This document shows, piece by piece, positions 1-12,893 of a stretch of DNA of 64,000 bases. Positions within the stretch are counted from its first letter, which is position 1. Every line of letters starts with the position of its first letter. The notes under the pieces are model-generated. The model saw only the letters and a list, made by a program, of their open reading frames with translations. It was not told the DNA's origin and made no database searches. The DNA is from Trileptium ribeirensis. Its lineage: Eukaryota > Nematoda > Enoplea > Enoplida > Thoracostomopsidae. The stretch is from contig JASANE010007214.1 in the NCBI GenBank assembly GCA_030248225.1, positions 29,952 to 93,951 on the forward strand, given 5' to 3'. The position numbers were made by a program, and so were the translations under genes.

Positions 1-178
1 ATTGTCCAAGAACCTGATGGGATATAGAATAATGGTCCAAGAACCTCTTGGGGTATTGATTTAGTGGTACAAGAAACTAGCAGGGTGCAAGCCGGTGATC
101 CAAAGACCTGGCGAGAGTCCAAGCTTGCTGTCCAAGAACAAGGCAAGGATTTGGTGGTTCAAGAACATGATGGGATGG
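1..178. repeat. Degenerate tandem repeat, about 31-bp spacing
   Basis: About six degenerate units share a core like 'tccaagaac' followed by a G-rich stretch, near positions 4, 35, 67, 97, 129 and 158. Spacing is roughly 31 bp. The array probably continues beyond the left edge. It lies in the intron or 3' flank following the last visible TRMT2A exon. Confidence 0.6.
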
Positions 179-319
179 ACCATGTTTATGACTCGCTAAG
201 TAGGTCATAAACCTGGAAATATGACTGAAAACGACAGCGAGGTAGCGCGCTCGATATGAGAAAGCTGAAGATTGTCAGACTCTCTAGCAGAGCCGACTAT
301 CATCGAGCCTTGATTAACA

Positions 320-382
320 AAAGGAATTTATTAGATTCGATAATTAATAGCGGAATATCCTCGAATTCTAATAAATTCCTTT
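320..382. repeat. Near-perfect inverted repeat (21/22-bp arms)
   Basis: The left arm at 320-340 is matched by the reverse complement of 361-382 except for one inserted base, with a 20-nt loop. It is AT-rich and could be a small foldback element or a recombination relic. The rest of 383-1,203 shows no exon or repeat that I can recognise. Confidence 0.6.
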
Positions 383-1203
383 CACTTTGTCAAATCTAAA
401 TTTATTTGTATTTCCTTTGAGCAATGCGTAGTTTGTATCCTACGGTTACGGACAACATGGGAATGGACGTACTTACATGGCCGAATGTAGTTGAAATGTA
501 CACGCGTCCAAACGCTGTGGCTTCGGTTTGTTGGCATGGTTAAATTTAAATACTCATTATTGGAAAAACTGATAAACACTGATTGTTGTCTCGCGTTAAT
601 TTGACAAAACGTACTAGGAAGAGGCTTTAAAAAGTTTTTCTGTCTTCCAACCATCTTTGCAACTCGAATCAAATATGTGCAGAGCTGATTTCTGGCGAAG
701 ACTATGATCAAGCTATTGTTACAAACAGTTTTAATAACAACGGACCCACAATAAGTCCATTGACTCGCCCGGCTATTCGGTGTTTCTATATTACTGTTTC
801 CCCGATATACTTCCCGAGCTTTGTTGCAAATAGCCGAAGCAAGCAAGACGGTACACAAACCGTATTGCTGAACAGAGCTGCCCTTTCTGTTACTCTGACA
901 CGTCACGAAAGTAAACGAGAACTACAATCGTCCGTGATCTTGATGATTTTCTATGCATCGAAGAGTTCAGGACATAGCACTTGCAGCAAAATATTTTTAA
1001 AATAGACAGTTGGACGCCATTGTTGCTGCCATAAAACGAACACGTCAACGGGTAACGTGCGACATCGCAGCACAATGTGCCATATACTGGCCAGGAAAAC
1101 CGGGCCAGAAAAAGGCACTCTAACTAGCGTTTCACAGCTTGTTCTCCAAGATATAATGTGATCTTGCAGGTGATTCGGAACAAAATAAAGCCAAACTACG
1201 TAC

Positions 1204-4200
1204 CTCTTCTGCTTTGCCGCGTACAAATTCTACGCGCGGAGGTGTGGAAGATGACGACGCTACGTCGCCGAGACCAGCAGCGGCCGCATTGGAGCGAGCA
1301 TCCGCAATCGCCGCCGCCGACAACTCGAACCCGATGACGTGATGGACTAACGTCGGCAAGGACGACGCCAAGACAATCCCGATCGTTCCAGTTCCGCAGC
1401 AGATATCCAAAATCACTCGTCGTTTGACTGGCACCATTGGCGTCGTTCGTTTGGGCGTCGGATTGATCTGATTATCATCGTCTTTACTGGTCGATACATT
1501 TAGCGTTGTTTCCAAACTCGACACTTTATTACTGCTGCTCGTATCGGGGTCGTTCACCTCTCTCACTGTTACCTGTGTCCGTACAGTCGAATCCGTTGCA
1601 CCTTCGTCACATTGCTCATTCGCATCGCTGAAACTAGTCAATTTTTCAATCTCCTGGCAGACAGCATTGCTAGTAGCAACAATTCTTGGATCTACAATCG
1701 GATCTTCACCAACTCCGGGTTCAACTACTTCCCTAGAAGCCAACAGAGTGTTGTTCGTCACACTGGAGCTAGGTTCTACGTAGCCGGACGAGACTTCACA
1801 TTTCTTATCAAACGTACGTGTTTCAACTTCTGCCATTACATCAACTTTTAACTTTTTGCATATCGGTTCACTGTAACTGCTGCCGCAAGAAACAACCACA
1901 GACTGTAACTTCTTGTCATCTTCAACACCACTTGTAAACACTGTCGTTGGCGGTTCACCATTAACATCAAATTCAGAGTTGACATCTTTCGATCGTTTAG
2001 GTAATGTATCTCGATCCTTTACCATATCCGAGCCTAAATCTGGGCTGTAATCATGCTGCTTTGTAGAAGCAGCTACTTCATCTATACTACTTAAGGCCCG
2101 TTTCTTTCCTTCATCCGCGGTGCTGCAGGGATCTTCCGGGCTTTCCCTAGCAGCGTTTACCATCTTTGCATCGTTGTCGCTTGTTACAACTACTTCGGCG
2201 ATAGCCTGATACAACACTTCCGCACCGGCTGTATTCGTCTGAAAAAATGCTCCTGGTGAAACGCGAAATCGTCGGCCGCAAATCCGTTCGTACACAAACG
2301 GAGCCCCAGCTATAAGTTCGCAATTAGCGTTATCGTCGCTACTGCGAACCATACGGAGAAGATATAGGGATGTAACCCGAAATGAATGCTTGGCAGACAT
2401 AAACAGTTGGCTCAAATCAGCTTTGATCGACGAAATTTCTGGGTCGCTAAGCGTTTGCGGGTGAATTGCGACAACAACCATAATATCAAACGCAAAGCAC
2501 CGAATTGTAACTTGTCGCCAGATGCCGGTTTGCAAAATGACATCGAATGGTTTGTGCGCGGACCGGCGGAGATAAGTCTGGAAATGTTAAATAGACCCAT
2601 ATATACGTCGACCAATATATCAAACAAGCTCGGCTGTCGGAAAACAACAGATCGGATTTTTTGAGTTTTCATCTTTCTTTATAGAAATATGTCACCTCAG
2701 TTTACTACTTCCTTATGCAAACGGTAAAGCTACGTACTGGGTAACTAGGACTAAAATATATTTCTGAGGTTCAATTAGAGCTACACCGCTACATATAATG
2801 TTTTCACGGGAAACCCGTCTTCTCTCCGAGAAAACACAATTGCACACAAGCGCGACACTTTGAAACGTACGCAATAACGTCTAAACCCGCACAGAAATTC
2901 CCAAGCAATCAAATGCGGGTCAGTTTCTCGGTTTAAGTAGTTGATTCTTTCCGTGACTGCTGTCCCAAACGTTTCAAATAAAATCTCATCTATAAACATA
3001 CAATTCGATCAATAATCTTGGTTCGTTACCTCTAATTTTGCTCATTTCAGCTAACAACTAATAATGGGTAAATCGAGAATTATTGGTACGATAGCTCATA
3101 ACGTAAAATGTGGATTTATAAAATTTTGAAATATTTAAGCGCTTCAGAGGCGCATTTTGAAATTGATACGGAAAAGAAATTGTTTTGGTAATGCAATATC
3201 CCAGCCTATCAGTCTCGTTGGTGGCAATAGCACAAAAACAAATTCCTGTGTCAGCTCCATCTCATCTCACACAGTCCCACTTTATAATGTGTACAATAAT
3301 TATTATGACCATAAATGCCATATCAGACGACGTCTCATTGAGTAATAGGAACGCGTTTCAGAATACACTCACGTACATATCTACTACGGGGACTGAATAA
3401 ATTTCTTTTGCATTGTATACAAACGAGGCGCATGTGGCACATAGAGCTACGGGAAAATCCACAGACCTATTCTATCCGCTTCATTTCATAACTTGAATTC
3501 CCACTGCCTGGGCTCTTCAGTTGCTGAAAATTTTGCCAGAGAGCATCAACTGGACAATCTTGTTTGTAATCAAGGGTACCAGATTGAGCGAGGAGAAAAA
3601 CAGTAATAAAATTGCGCAAAAAAACGCTTCTGATAGAGAAAAAAGCCAATTAAAAGCAAATTTTGACAAAAACAAAATTTTAGTGAAAATCTCAATCAAA
3701 TAATGTCAATTTGGGGTGCTTTCACCGAGGGGAGGAAAAAATTTTCCCAAGGGGCGATGAAGCAGGAGGAGCCAAGAAACCGCCATGTACGCGAACCGGA
3801 TAACCGGTTTTACCATGGGGTACTTAAAATGCAAGCACTCTTCCTAATTTGGAGAGCTCAGAGTGCAGGTTATACAGAAACATTATAATTATAGTAACTG
3901 GTTAAATAAGGCTGGGATTACCGCTTGATCATAAAGCTTACTGGATCATGGTATACAAAAAGGGAGGCTAACCTGAAACTCAGCTAGAACGTCCTTCATA
4001 CGCTGAGGAATGTGCGAACACGGCGCTGGAAAAACGACGCGGGCGGCGTTTCCCTGTTTGACCTTGGCGAAACGGAAGCCGATGGCTACCTCGTCAAACT
4101 CGTTATAACCAACATGGAACTCGCATTTGTTTCGATATCCCTGAAAACAAGAAGGCAACGAAAGAAGATTTGCGCCACAGAAAATAGTATATGAAACTTG

Positions 4201-7200
4201 TATCAATGAGCTAGCACACCTGCCGATAAATTAATCTCTTTTTTAAATTAAATAGTAAATAGTAGACCTTTAACGTACTGAAATATACCAAGATTTGGCC
4301 ATCTTGTTGCCAAAATTTAGTATTTTTTGACCTTGTAGCGTCACACAAGTTGTACAACAATGAAAACGAGTGAAATACATGCAACCTAGGACAAAGTATG
4401 TGCACAAAAAACTGACGGAGATGTGGCGTAAGTTCACATCTGGAAGAAATTACATCCGCGGCAAGACGCAATTTCTTCCGTCCACGTTTAGAAGAGCAGA
4501 CGGAATTATTATGAGCAGCAGTAATTTTAGTTGCTACAAAAGCGACGGCGATCAATTGCGGATTGCTATAATCTATCTTTCCATCACTGCTAAAATCCAG
4601 TCAAGTCTCACCGTCACTGCAGGCGACGCCCGACAAGGCTCCACTTTCTGACCAACGCCACTCTCCGCCATGGCACAATTAGCGTCCATCATTCGTCGCA
4701 ATATTGCTCGAAGGTTTGAATTGGCTTCGTCGGTCTTAAGTGTTAGCTGGTCGCCGTAGGGCATCGACGCAAGTGGCGTGACACGCTGGATCATTAGTTC
4801 TTCGGCCGACTGAGCTATAGTTCTGTAATATTTGTAACATAGATTCCTTGATTAAGCTACACAATTACAACAAAAAAGAAGTGCAATCAAAATCGATCGA
4901 AATTTCCGTCCATAATAAATTGCACTCATTCTGGCTTGAACTAAAGTAAGAATTGATAAGTGTTACTCCGCTTTGCTAGTCCTCGTTCTACTAGGTGTCT
5001 CACAGTCGCATCGATTCCCGAGACCTGCTCGTAAATGTGTAGTAGTGCGCAAACGAGGAGGATACGGAGCGATAATGGTTTTACCTAGAGCTACTCTATG
5101 TGTAATCACCTGTAACAGGCATTATATTCGATGCATTTTCCACCCTAAGAACTATGAAACTCCTGAAGCATTATAATACTGGTATCATAGGAGGCAATGC
5201 AAAACACCTATTATGCATGTCGCAAAATCTAAATAGCTTATCTGAGGCTCAGAAAACAAGTAAAAATTTTCGGTAAATCGGTTTCGCCGATGATCGGTCT
5301 CAAATCAATTCAAATCCATTGAAAAATATAGTACAGTCACGTTGTATTCTATATGACCATGCCGTCGTAATCAATGTACCGAAAAACCTGCAAATATCTA
5401 AATGTCCTGAAAGCAATATATAACCAAAAAAAAATGAAGGCAGACCACAAAATTTTGGAACGGACTCATCTAAACCCACTTAAAGCTCTTGAAAGGCAAT
5501 GAATACAAGAGTTGGACATTAGATATATAACAAAACCAGCATTATGCAGAATTCAGAAAAACCAATATATACTTGCTGCACTGCACGCAATACTTCGGTA
5601 AAGAAAGACAGGCTACATTCTGGAAATCGGGTTTATCTGTCCTAAAGTAATTAACAACTCTGAAAAATCAAGAAATATTCGTACTGAGCTCTAAATAATT
5701 GAATTATTGTATTAAACGTACCGAAAAGCAAATAAATAGACTATTCTTGATGCTCTACATCTAATACATAACCAAAAAATGAAAACAAATTCTATTTGTG
5801 AAATCGGGTTCGTCGACCGTAAATCTCTTGAAACCGCATAAAACCATAATATAACAAGTGGAACTTAGTGCAGATATCATAAAATCATCGTATTTAGCGT
5901 GATTAAAAACCTAAGAGACAGTCAGTCTAGGCAAAATACACAACTCCATGCCAAAATTGTCAAAAATCAATGTTTCGACAAAGGGTCCATGAACCATATA
6001 CTGGTCAACAGGAGCCCCGTAAGTAGTCCCACAAAAAGTGCTATTAAGTTGTAAATCTGGATGAGCATTCTGTACTGTGGTCTGCGATTTTCGATGCAAC
6101 CACTGTGTTTAGAGATATTGGTTGCGAAACACTAGTACTCGAAATTCAATGAAGCAAAATCGTATGCAGCGGGGGGGCGGTTGCCCGCCATATACATGTC
6201 TACCTCTTGTTTCAAGCAGACCCCCGTAAATGTTCAACCGGTGAGAAGCATGCTTGAAAACTTGTTTTTTTTCATTTTGACCCAAAAGATGAGATCGGAT
6301 CTGCTCGCGTTCAACTAAAGGGCGCATATCCCTCGCGTTTGTTATAGAACCAAAAAAATATTGAATTCAATTTAACCGCAGAAGAATTATGAGTGATACC
6401 GGCAAACAAAAAAGAAATTTTTCTATTTTCGTTCCAGTGGCTTCAGTAGGAACTCCTCTCACTTGGCTAGTTCCGTTTCCATAATAGTTTATTATCTTCA
6501 CTACTCGTACGATAGTCATAATGTGCTTGTTGTGGATATCAGAGCCACGAACAAAAGTAATTGCGCAAAAGAAGGGCACAATTGCGTTCGTCCGCGTCCA
6601 GACAAAATTGCGCCGCTCACGCCTTCGGCCGTGTAATTACTTTTGTCCTTGACTGAAATAAGAAGCCATGTTTGCTGCGTCTGACTGACATTTCAAATTG
6701 GACTGGAAAATTAACAGTTGTGCAACCAAATAAAGGACATAACGAATGCGTAACCGTTTCAGGACGAACAATCACCGATTTAGTAATACTTAACCCTAGA
6801 TCCGTCCTTTCCCCAGCCGATATAAAAACAACTTCTAAAGAGTTTTTGGGGAAATTGTTCCTTGTTAACTAATCATATATAGCTGACCGTTTGGCGAAAT
6901 GACGATTACATATACTGTCAGTTCAAGCCTTACAAACACGGGTTCCGATTTAACAAAGAATACGATTGACCAACAATGTTTTGAAAATCTATGTTCGTCC
7001 GGGGTTAGCGCTATAATCGGGATAAAGTAATATATAAAATCCGCCCAAAGCAGACAAAAGTTACCCACTATCCGTTGCCTCCTGATGCAGTTCTCGCATT
7101 TCAGTTTCACACTCCATAGCGTGGCGATCGACCTCTGGTTTTCGGTTCTGAGCTGAAACTGAAGGCGAAGCGCGAAGTTTTGTTTTTCGCCAAAGCGTGC

Positions 7201-10185
7201 CATTCAGCTTACTTATACACTCAACCTGTTCGCGTTCGGTCGGAAATACCAAATACGCGTGGTCGTGTTGCAAATTGATCTGAAAACAGTTGTCTACTCT
7301 ACACAATAAATAATTAAGGTCTAAAAACTTAAAACTCCATAGAAACAATAAGGCTCCGACGCGACGATGCCTAGAACCATTATGGCTAAACCCTTGTATC
7401 CAGGCAACCCTGAAGTGCCATCCTCGATACGCTAAGCGTAAAATTGAGCTTCGATTGTTATAATATAACCCATAATCTTTACTCCAATACTAAGAGTGGA
7501 CGATTCTATTCTACCCCAAAGATCTCAATAAGAGCTATGGTAATATAAAACACCGGGATACAGTGTAACTTATGCCAAATATTTCAAGCAAGTCGACTGC
7601 GTTTTGGAATATTTACACAGTTTGATCGGTCCACAGTTTCCGGTACGCATTTTCAGTTAGTGAATATATTCAGTGGCGAATCCAACAGGTGAACGATAGC
7701 GTATGCATTCACCGGAGTACGGACACAATATCAGAAAATGCGCCTTAGCGAAATGCTTAATTACTACCGATAAGTGTAATTCAAGGGGAAATAGCTCATC
7801 TGAGACAATGACTGGATTTATTACATTTGTAAGGATTCCGCTAAACTTTCCGTAGCAGCAGTGGCAGTAGTCCCATGCTGGTTACATGACGCCAAAGGAT
7901 CAATGAAGCGTTGTCACAAATTTTACAATAATGTATAAATTTAAATTCTTTTCTATTATACAACTATAATCAGAATAAATTAAGCGCACATAAACTCGAC
8001 CGCAGTCAAACGATCATCGTTTAAGCGATATTCGTAAATTGTTTTTTTCTATTACCGCATTCGAACTTCCCTACATTAATCGCAAACGACCAATTCAAGC
8101 TCAAACGAAACCGAACGAAATTTCATTCAATTTTTGAGCACTTAATTCTGATTGTGACGCCTGTAAAAAACGTGAGATTTCATGTCTGAAACACATCCGT
8201 GCCTGAACAAAATTGTTTTAGCAGAACGAACCATACGAAAGACACTTGGTTTCTGTAGCAGTTAAATCTTATTCTGTAGCAGTTAAATCTTCAACAACTT
8301 GCCGTTACATAAATCATTACCGTACTACGATAGCCGTGTTATCAGAAATTGACGTGATGAAACAAAACAGCATTGAATCATCGATTCGAGACTATCTGAT
8401 GATACGCTCGCCGGTTCTTGACACAGCGGAATGAGGCAGCGACATCTCACTCCAAACCCGACTCAACTACATAGCACCGTTCCAGATTTATCCAACAATG
8501 CCCGGGGTAATTCCGTAAACTATTCCGCAGTTAGATATAACAATTTATTTTTTCATTTAGCAACGTATTGTTGGGGCTAAAATTGATTGAAACAGGGTAA
8601 GTACAGCGATCAAAGTTTTGCACCTATAGCTTTACCAGCTGCAAAAAATGTAAAAAAATTTTTGTCGGATTTTGGAGATCATAACTCATTGCCGGATGGA
8701 TAGACCTTCACAAAATTTGAATATTTGGTCACAAATTCCGCCTATTTGTGCCTTTTCATTACATGCTAAACCCGCCGACCGGGTTAAAATGGGATACAAG
8801 CAGGTCAGGAGTCGCTATCGCTTTGAAATATCGCTATCTGGGTATCTTTCGTTCGCGACCTATATCTCGAAAAACAGGCTTCACAACTTTCCTGCTATGC
8901 ATTTTTGTTATTGCTGCCGTTTACGAGCTAAAGTTTGAAAAATACCCCAAAAGTTAAAATTTTATTTATTTTCAAGGCAAGTTTTTTGTTTGTTGAGGGT
9001 GAGCGACGGGATTACAAGTTATTAACCCGTCACATTTGTTGGTTGTGGTATTACTCGAGATGGTAATATCTCTCTGTAAAAGCATCAGCTATATGGGCGT
9101 TTTTTTGTCTCAATATATAGAGTAATTTTACAGAGTATATTGCTATTTAGTAATTTAATGCAAAATATAGTTATGTACATCTCTCTGAATAAATCACCAT
9201 CTTGGCGAAAATATATGAAGACTGAATGGTGTGGCGGTACTTTTATGCGCCATTCACAACCATGACGCGTTGGAACTTAAAATTTCATTAAAGACATTTT
9301 GCATAAACGAACAGACGAATTGGTCAACACAATATGACACCGCGCATCCACAGTCGAATTTGCCTAAGTTATGCATCGTGAGGCCTAACATCTTTCTTAA
9401 CGTTTGCGGCCTACATTTTAGCAATAGTACGCCAACTTCACGAAACACTTTCATTGCAGAAAGATGACAAAGCACTGACGGATACAGTCGAATTTGCCTA
9501 AGTTATGCATCGTGAGGCCTAACATCTTTCTTAACGTTTGCGGCCTACATTTTAGCAATAGTACGCCAACTTCACGAAACAGTTTCATTGCAGAAAGATG
9601 ACAAAGCACTGACGGATACAGTCGAATTTGCCTAAGTTATGCATCGTGAGGCCTAACATCTTTCTTAACGTTTGCGGCCTACATTTTAGCAATAGTACGC
9701 CAACTTCACGAAACACTTTCATTGCAGAAAGATGACAAAGCACTGACGGATACAGTCGAATTTGCCTAAGTTATGCATCGTGAGGCCTAACATCTTTCTT
9801 AACGTTTGCGGCCTACATTTTAGCAATAGTACGCCAACTTCACGAAACACTTTCATTGCAAAAAGATGACAAAGCACTGACGGATACAGTCGAATTTGCC
9901 TAAGTTATGCATCGTGAGGCCTAACATCTTTCTTAACGTTTGCGGCCTACATTTTAGCAATAGTACGCCAACTTCACGAAACACTTTCATTGCAGAAAGA
10001 TGACAAAGCACTGACGGATACAACTGGATCCTACACTTAAACAGATAAAAACTCACCTTTTTGGGTACAATATCCAACTTGGCCAGATACTTTTTGATCG
10101 CTTTCACACCGACGTAACCGCGAAAGCCGTGCACCACCGTGTGAAACAAACTCGACTCAGGCGTCGGTCCGCTCGCACAAGCCAT
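1204..10185 (-). CDS. TRMT2A: tRNA (uracil-5-)-methyltransferase TRMT2A homologue, 5' exons 1-5
   Basis: Exons on the minus strand: 10185-10057, 7279-7065, 4822-4612, 4140-3973, 2577-1204 (2,097 nt, 699 codons, frame kept at every GT-AG junction). The final exons, with the catalytic SCNP cysteine region, lie left of the window. Family role: SAM-dependent 5-methylation of uridine (m5U54) in the tRNA T-loop. Exons 1-2 encode an RRM-like domain (AYLVF at about residues 51-55), which separates TRMT2A from TRMT2B. Exon 3 has VTPL (129-132), exon 4 YRNKCEF (187-193), exon 5 FRVSPGAFFQTN (345-356) and the SAM-binding ILDICCGTGTIG (630-641). Between LYQAIAEVV and the SAM motif is an unusual insert of about 250 Ser/Thr/Asp-rich residues, either a real insertion or a retained in-frame intron. 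The ATG at 10185 is chosen because an in-frame TAG lies seven codons upstream; that TAG ends a pyrimidine-rich tract, so an upstream exon remains possible. Exon 5 donor is GTACGT. Confidence 0.93.
4871..4943. mobile_element. Decayed Tc1/mariner MITE fragment
   Basis: This carries 'agtgcaatcaaaatcgatcg' and, in inverted orientation, 'ttgcactcattctggc'. Both resemble the subterminal and terminal repeats of the intact element at 30251-30522. It lies in TRMT2A intron 2. The outermost TIR bases are lost, so the limits are approximate. Confidence 0.5.
5177..7064. other. TRMT2A intron 2, no recognised feature
   Basis: Intron 2 runs 7064-4823. Apart from the decayed MITE near 4.9 kb it is AT-rich with no coding exon, RNA gene or clear repeat that I can support. 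Confidence 0.5.
7280..9350. other. TRMT2A intron 1 (left part)
   Basis: Intron 1 runs 10056-7280. This part is AT-rich and without exons that I recognise. It contains a 21-bp direct duplication at 8251-8291 (unit begins 'ttctgtagcagtt'). Confidence 0.5.
9351..10020. repeat. Satellite array, five copies of 134 bp
   Basis: Units start at 9351, 9485, 9619, 9753 and 9887, exactly 134 bp apart and nearly identical (single substitutions such as near 9582 and 9861). The array ends 36 bp from the TRMT2A exon 1 donor at 10056/10055, inside intron 1. Because 134 is not a multiple of three, the short antisense frames across it are not coding. Near identity indicates recent amplification. Confidence 0.95.
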
Positions 10186-12093
10186 AGCCAAGATTACTAG
10201 TAGATACTAAGCGATAAAAAAGTTAAAACAATTATACCAAGTCTCCAGCGACATCAAGCAGAGCTGCCGTCACCAAGTCTTCGAGAATATTGAAAAATCC
10301 CCTATTTAAATCTGCCTATTTATTCCCCGAGTTAAGCTTAACTACATAACCCTACTTTAGACCTTTCGAAACGGAAAATCATATAGGAAATCCAGAAAAG
10401 TAGCTATGCCCGTTTCTTCGCGCCGCTAGAACTGTGATATATGTTGTGGGAGATGGCTATCACAACTTGGAAATTTTAAGCTAATTTTTAGCCAGCTTCA
10501 GATTTTTATATTTCAGCTCAAATATTTTGCAATTTATATTTATTACAAGCATTTAAGAAAAATATGGAAACGCTAACAAGTTACAACGATTATATCGTTT
10601 GGTATCTACCGCAACATTTCAATTTCTAACAGTACTAGCAGCCAAATCCACAGTGATTAGGGTTGGACAACGATTGTGAAAGCTATGGGCCAGCCGACTG
10701 CTTTAGGCCGTCGAAATTTATCTGGCCGTGGCCCATCCGCGCAAACGCAGCCGATGCGCAAGGGCGGCAAAAGTTATCAGTTACCTATTTTGGTCCTATA
10801 GTCGTGAAACACGCCGAATAACAAATCAGTTAAAGCCAAACTCTCGAAACTTTACAAGTGTCAAAGGTCCATAGCCTTAGGGGTTGGAAGATGATCTCGG
10901 TGGTCACCATATGGAATGCCAGTTTTAACCAAAAATCCTGTATCGCCTAGGCAATTTTTGCTCAGAATTTCTCCAGTTTTGCCTTAAAATTTTTTGTTTG
11001 TACTCATAATATGCTAAACGGTAGGGGTTCCTCACGGCACTATATCACGTAATGGCATCTATGTAGGTTTTCATGTGGTCAGCAGTTAAACATATTAGTT
11101 CTCCACAGTTGCTTCATATTGTTCAATTTTATAAACCATTTCACTCAGCTGATGGCTGGTGTTCTTCAAAGTCGGCTGTTGCATTACAGCTTGGCTACAG
11201 CCCGTTTAGGTGTACAATTTTACACTTTCGCCGTTCCATATTACGCTGCGTGAAACTCATCTCCAAATGAGGGTAATATTATATATGCATACAAATATGT
11301 ATATTGTAACAGCCCGAATTTTACAGAATCGGTAAAACGCATACAACGCAGAAAAAGTTCGTAGGGAACAGAGGGAATGGACGATCGGATATCGGTGGAG
11401 TGTGACTTCCATTTGATATGCTAATTGTGTCATGTTATTGCTAATTTGAAATAAAAATACTGTATTTTTGTGTATATATGCTATACTTGCAAGGACACAC
11501 TCGACCACCAGAAGGTGCACGAGATGATTTTGGCACCGAACGTGAAGGACAAAGATAACGGTTAGGGGTATCCGGTCGATCCTCGTGAACATGAATTAAT
11601 TGGTATAATACATTGTGTGTAAAATGTCTTGCATATTATATTTGATGTGAAGGACGGGTGTGCGCTCGGAGGGGCCGGGGACCAACGGATATTACAGGAA
11701 TTTTGGGGTGGTACGAAAAACGGTCGTCCTGATCCCAGCGCACATGCCGAAGGGTTACTAGTAATTACTTGGTATTTGTGATGCCTATAATATATATTAT
11801 ATATATAGGCCGATCGTGCTCATGCAACCAAAATTTTCGGTCTAAAGAAAACGAAATTTCGGGTACAAATTTCCTAAGGCGCTATTTTAGGGGTACAACA
11901 CTAAAGGTCCAATTGTGGGTTTTCTACTAACCTTATTGAGGACTTTCTAAGGGTGTCAAATTGCCCAGGCGGGTCAAAAAATTTGGTTCCCCTAAGTACT
12001 TACGGACCCCCGAACAGGCGCTTAAGCCGCCCGCTTTCCAAGCCTAAAAGGACACATAAAATAATTACAATTCCCTGATTTTTGAGTCCGGTA
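10186..12093. other. Region upstream of TRMT2A, no gene recognised
   Basis: This must hold the TRMT2A promoter or 5' UTR, but I see no convincing TATA box. An AT-rich near-palindrome lies at 11783-11810. No coding region is supported. Confidence 0.4.
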
Positions 12094-12711
12094 CACTTAT
12101 CGGGTTCCGCCCTAACTAAACTAATTAGTCGAAAACCGGGGCCGCCCACCCTCACGGATCCGCTCAGGATACTCTAAACTCAAATGGGACATCAGAATTT
12201 TGCGTTTTATGTGCCTAAGTCGGCCTCTAACGGCCTCTCGTGGGAGATACGATTAAATTTTTAATTTCATTAGTACCCAATATGCCAGGACACGATTCCG
12301 GTCTTGCCCCCGACCGCGTGCCAAATCTGGCGACAAAAATGTGCCGATATCCCCATGAGCAAACAGCGCCCTGAGCGCCGTTATAATTTTCTCTCAAAAT
12401 TTCGCCACACCGACCAGCGGGCGGTTTTGTTTTTGTGGCAATTGTCGGCCACTGCCTAGCTTACACTGTTATCGGCACTGTCCGGCCAGTTGTTTACGGG
12501 ACAAATTGCTTTTCGACTAGTAGCCGACGGGGTTTGTTGCACAGACGTGCTGGTCGCTTGTATGCTTTACGCTTCAATAGTTGCTGTTGTCTGCATATGC
12601 CTTGTTTTGGTTTATATACATAGCTTGGCGAATTTAAAATTTTCAAATTTTAGACGGATTGAGGGTCTTAGGGCACCGACACAAAAAAGAAAAAGGGGGG
12701 CTGAACCAGGG

Positions 12712-12719
12712 TATAAAAG
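12712..12719 (+). promoter_or_regulatory. TATA box of R1 copy A
   Basis: 'tataaaag' follows 'gaaccaggg' and is conserved in copy B (16511-16518). Conservation in both copies and the hairpin about 130 bp downstream suggest a pol II promoter for an R1 transcript. Inference only. Confidence 0.45.
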
Positions 12720-12843
12720 AAGCAGATCGCGCGTTCTAGCGGTGGGACCAGGCGAGCATTTTCAGTTTAAAATTTGACGTTTTTGGTCGGCGGTTGTCGT
12801 CGTGGTTTGCACGTTTTCAAGTCTTTCTCTCTCGTTTCTCTTG

Positions 12844-12893
12844 CCCGGGTGGACTCTTCGACCTGCAGACTCGTGGAAGAGGTCCGCCGGGGG
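12844..12893 (+). other. Hairpin in R1 copy A leader
   Basis: 'cccgggtggactcttc' pairs imperfectly with 'gaagaggtccgccggggg'. The same stem is present twice in copy B (16642-16690 and 17082-17131), where the outer arms differ but still pair. Confidence 0.5.

Noticed and set aside
382..906. 174-codon minus-strand open frame
   Set aside because: No family motif, composition not protein-like, and it lies in the flank or intron after TRMT2A exon 5; it does not contain the expected next TRMT2A motifs.
9853..10191. 112-codon frame as one exon
   Set aside because: Only its first 43 codons after the ATG are TRMT2A exon 1; the rest runs past a good GTGAGT donor into the 134-bp satellite.
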